From the NCBI GenBank assembly GCA_016786745.1, contig JAEUVS010000016.1, positions 1-44,289 of the forward strand: DNA of 44,289 nucleotides. Reading direction: 5' to 3'. The first letter of the stretch is position 1, and each line of letters starts with the position of its first letter. The position numbers and the translations under genes are program-made. Below, one piece after another: positions 41,895 through 44,289 of this stretch. This DNA comes from Chitinophagaceae bacterium (lineage in GTDB: Bacteria; Bacteroidota; Bacteroidia; Chitinophagales; Chitinophagaceae). The notes beneath the pieces were generated by a model. The model saw only the letters and a list, made by a program, of their open reading frames with translations. It did not search any database and was not told where the DNA came from.

Positions 41895-42011
41895 CAAAAG
41901 TATTTTCGACCCCTTGCAGGTTTTCTGACTTCCGAAGGCTCTTATCATGATTTTAATCATAGACGCGAATACGCCAGTCATTTCCAAAAAACGAGGCAGT
42001 GCCTAGCTTGC
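41895..42011. promoter_or_regulatory. Shared Fnr-like box between the oxidase operon and hemN
   Basis: The box TGATTTTAATCA (41948-41959, within the longer ATGATTTTAATCAT) is the closest to the classical Fnr site in the window. On the minus strand TACTTTTG (41902 to 41895) starts 51.5 nt from its centre, serving the oxidase operon. On the plus strand TAGCTTGC (42004-42011) starts 50.5 nt from it, serving hemN. Both put the activator near -63. Confidence 0.7.
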
Positions 42012-42015
42012 GCCT

Positions 42016-43392
42016 ATGAGTAAGCGACTTGTTGATGGCCATCTCATTAGAAAGTACAATGAGCCGGTGCCGCGTTATACCAGTTACCCTACGGTACCTT
42101 TTTGGGACAATGGCATAGACGAAAAAAAATGGAAACGGAGTTTTTCGGACCGGTTCGATCTTGAAAACCATGTTCATGGGATAAGCATTTACATCCATCT
42201 CCCCTTCTGTGAGTCTCTTTGTACATATTGTGGTTGTAACAAGAAGATAACCACTAACCATAACGTTGAAGATGAATATATATCAGCGATTGTGAAGGAG
42301 TGGAGTCTCTATAAAAAATTAATGTCCCAAACCCCGTTGATACGTGAAATTCATTTAGGTGGAGGAACGCCCACTTTTTTCTCTCCACATAATCTGAAGC
42401 GGTTATTAACAACGCTGATAGATTCGGCAATTGTTCATCCATCTCACGAGTTTAGCATCGAGGGGCATCCGAATAACACAACAAAACACCACCTGGAGAT
42501 GCTGCATTCGCTGGGCTTCCGGCGAATAAGCTATGGTGTGCAGGATAATGATCCGGCGGTGCAACGAATAATTAACCGCATACAACCGCTGGAAAATGTT
42601 CAGCGGGCAACCGATAATGCAAGATCAATTGGTTTTACATCGGTAAATTTTGATTTGATCTACGGCCTGCCGCTGCAAACAATTAAATCGATCGAAAACA
42701 CATTCAGGGAGGTTACTGAACTCAGGCCCGACCGCATCGCTTTTTACAGCTACGCGCATGTTCCCTGGGCCAGCAAAGGTCAGCGTTTGTTCGATGAGTC
42801 GCACCTGCCGGCGCCTGAAGAAAAAGTCCGGTTGTATATGAAAGGACAGGAAATACTCGCGGCAAATGGTTACCAGGATATAGGGATGGATCATTTTGCG
42901 TTACCAAACGACGATTTATATAAAGCGAAGGCAAATGGCCGCCTTCACCGGAATTTTATGGGATATACAACACAGAACAGTGGCCTTCTGCTGGGCCTCG
43001 GCGTGTCGGCAATCAGCGATCTCGGAAATGCGTTCGCGCAAAATGACAAAGCCCTGCACAATTACTATACCGCCATTAAAGGAGGCGGGCTTGCAGTTGG
43101 AAAGGGATATTTTTTATCGGGAGAAGATGTTGCCTTCCGACGTTATATCCTTGATACAGCCTGCAAGGGAAGTACGGGTTTTCATTCATCGCATCTGCCT
43201 TTACTTGAACAATATACTTTTCCAAAATTAAATCAATTTGCAGCCGACGGACTTATTGAATACGACACGAAGCAGTTGCGTTTAACAGGAAAAGGACACT
43301 ATTTTATCCGGAATATTTGCAGCGCATTTGACCTTCACATGCAACGGAGTGTAACGCCGGATCAAAAAACAAAATTCAGCAAGGCGATATAA
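42016..43392 (+). CDS. hemN: Oxygen-independent coproporphyrinogen III oxidase
   Basis: A 458-residue radical SAM enzyme for heme synthesis without oxygen. The iron-sulfur motif is C65-x3-C69-x2-C72, with C74 following, in the context IYIHLPFCESLCTYCGC, and the PRYTSYPT segment at 19-26 is typical of HemN. HLGGGTP and the late fold are intact and length is normal. It is divergent from the oxidase operon and shares its box; Fnr control of hemN is well known in proteobacteria. This gene is the strongest link of the box to oxygen limitation. Confidence 0.95.
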   Translation: MSKRLVDGHLIRKYNEPVPRYTSYPTVPFWDNGIDEKKWKRSFSDRFDLENHVHGISIYIHLPFCESLCTYCGCNKKITTNHNVEDEYISAIVKEWSLYKKLMSQTPLIREIHLGGGTPTFFSPHNLKRLLTTLIDSAIVHPSHEFSIEGHPNNTTKHHLEMLHSLGFRRISYGVQDNDPAVQRIINRIQPLENVQRATDNARSIGFTSVNFDLIYGLPLQTIKSIENTFREVTELRPDRIAFYSYAHVPWASKGQRLFDESHLPAPEEKVRLYMKGQEILAANGYQDIGMDHFALPNDDLYKAKANGRLHRNFMGYTTQNSGLLLGLGVSAISDLGNAFAQNDKALHNYYTAIKGGGLAVGKGYFLSGEDVAFRRYILDTACKGSTGFHSSHLPLLEQYTFPKLNQFAADGLIEYDTKQLRLTGKGHYFIRNICSAFDLHMQRSVTPDQKTKFSKAI

Positions 43393-43444
43393 GACATGGA
43401 ATTGAAATTCACATAATTGTTTATAGGAGAAGTGAGTTTACTTT

Positions 43445-43473
43445 TGATTACTTGGAGAATTTTTTAGTAATCA
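43445..43473. repeat. 8-bp inverted repeat upstream of the TRIC gene
   Basis: TGATTACT (43445-43452) and AGTAATCA (43466-43473) are inverted copies 13 nt apart, 21 nt before the start codon. It may be an operator or a hairpin; it does not match the regulon box spacing. Confidence 0.4.
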
Positions 43474-43494
43474 TCATTTTGTATCTTGCTTAGT

Positions 43495-44121
43495 ATGAGT
43501 TTCCTGCTGGCTCTTGAACTTATCGGCACGTTTGCCTTTGCAGCTTCCGGTGCGTTTGCAGCAATTGATAAAAAACTCGACGCGTTCGGTGTTATAATTA
43601 TTTCGTTCGTTACCTCTATTGGCGGCGGCACTGTTCGCGATCTTATAATTGGTTCTTTGCCTGTTGCCTGGCTTAGCAACCATCTGGCTCTCCTGGTTGT
43701 ATTTCTAACCGCGATTCTTGTAATGCTTTTTTCAACTTTCATCAGGCGTTTTTCTTTTCTCCTGTTCATTTCCGACGCTGCAGGCCTGGGACTGTTCACG
43801 CTCATCGGAATTGAAAAAGGTGTAGCGCACGGATTCTCCCCCGGCATCTGCATCGTCCTGGGCACCATTACGGGCAGTTTCGGTGGTGTTATCCGCGATG
43901 TTCTCTTAAACAGTGTCCCACTCATTTTTCGGAAAGAAATTTACGCCTCAGCTTGCGTCACCGGGGGCATCGTTTATTTTTTGCTGATGCGCCTGGATGT
44001 AAATTTCGCGGTTGTTGAAATCCTGGTTATTGTATTGATTGTATTGATCCGACTTCTTGCAGTCCATTACAAATGGGCGTTACCGGTGTTGGTAACACCA
44101 GGAAAATCTAGAAAATTGTAG
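43495..44121 (+). CDS. TRIC-type (UPF0126, YicG-like) membrane channel
   Basis: A 208-residue integral membrane protein with about seven hydrophobic helices. The duplicated family motif is GGGTVRDLIIG near residue 42 and GGVIRDVLLN near 130. Members are trimeric intracellular cation channel-like proteins. I start at the ATG, since the frame upstream begins only with TTG. A hairpin of GAAAATTGT and ACAATTTTC (44111-44132) overlaps its stop codon, with no T run after it. Confidence 0.88.
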   Translation: MSFLLALELIGTFAFAASGAFAAIDKKLDAFGVIIISFVTSIGGGTVRDLIIGSLPVAWLSNHLALLVVFLTAILVMLFSTFIRRFSFLLFISDAAGLGLFTLIGIEKGVAHGFSPGICIVLGTITGSFGGVIRDVLLNSVPLIFRKEIYASACVTGGIVYFLLMRLDVNFAVVEILVIVLIVLIRLLAVHYKWALPVLVTPGKSRKL

Positions 44122-44289
44122 AAACAATTTTCGCAGGCCTAAAAACGGGGTATACGGCCAATAGAACTGCGGGGCGAATCTTGCTGCGTAGTCCAGCAAA
44201 ATTCCATAACGCATGCAACCAAAACGTCCGACCAGGTCGGTAAACGGTAACCAATTTTTCTGTTCGATCCAGCATCAGTATATTTTTCT
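44122..44289. other. Right edge, no gene seen
   Basis: No start codon with convincing protein character is visible. Minus-strand frames run to the window edge but read as no recognisable family. A partial gene cannot be excluded. Confidence 0.3.

Noticed and set aside
44111..44132. Perfect 9-bp hairpin at the end of the TRIC gene as a terminator
   Set aside because: The stem is AT-rich, overlaps the stop codon and has no T run after it.

Overview
The window looks like chromosome of a Bacteroidota bacterium, probably near the Chitinophagales (this placement is inference). The grounds are surface proteins with type IX secretion tails, DUF4907 and S74-type tail fibre families, promoters with the TAnnTTTG -7 element, and few visible Shine-Dalgarno sites. 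I see no rRNA, tRNA, CRISPR array, transposase or phage gene. Gene density is high and both strands are used.

Layout. 1-4.9 kb: mixed genes (DinB, DUF488, cupin, Crp-type regulator, secreted protein, two membrane proteins, thioredoxin). 5.0-8.5 kb (minus): a five-gene sulfur operon (TauE, rhodanese, two half-size YeeE transporters, MBL-rhodanese persulfide dioxygenase), next to an Fnr-type regulator at 8.5-9.2 kb. 9.3-13.8 kb: DUF202 protein, then ppsA-glgP. 13.8-20.6 kb: L,D-transpeptidase, three two-domain universal stress proteins, D-lactate-type dehydrogenase, an outer-membrane-type gene broken by one stop codon, and Hsp20. 20.8-28 kb: P-type cation pump, response regulator fused to a Crp module, AI-2E exporter, MBL protein. 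28.2-35.4 kb: lipoprotein, then a six-gene operon from a triple-BON protein through tail-fibre, type IX-secreted and kelch proteins. 35.4-43.4 kb: phosphotransferase-like protein, sulfide:quinone oxidoreductase, hemerythrin-like protein, a ba3-type cytochrome oxidase operon with SCO and cytochrome c, and anaerobic hemN. A TRIC-type channel gene ends the window.

Main result. One palindrome, TGAY-N4-RTCA (Fnr/Crp-like), recurs in the intergenic regions in front of most of these genes. At ten promoters its centre lies 29.5 nt before the first base of a TAnnTTTG-like -7 element, which is the geometry of an activator near -41.5. At a few more it lies about two helical turns further upstream. The sites tie together sulfide oxidation, fermentation and gluconeogenesis, stress proteins, Hsp20, hemerythrin, terminal oxidase, hemN and a surface-protein operon. 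I read this as a low-oxygen/sulfide survival regulon, functionally reminiscent of the mycobacterial DosR or pseudomonad Anr regulons but with a Bacteroidota promoter. The regulator encoded at 8536-9165 is the best local candidate to read it. These promoter elements also decide several start codons.
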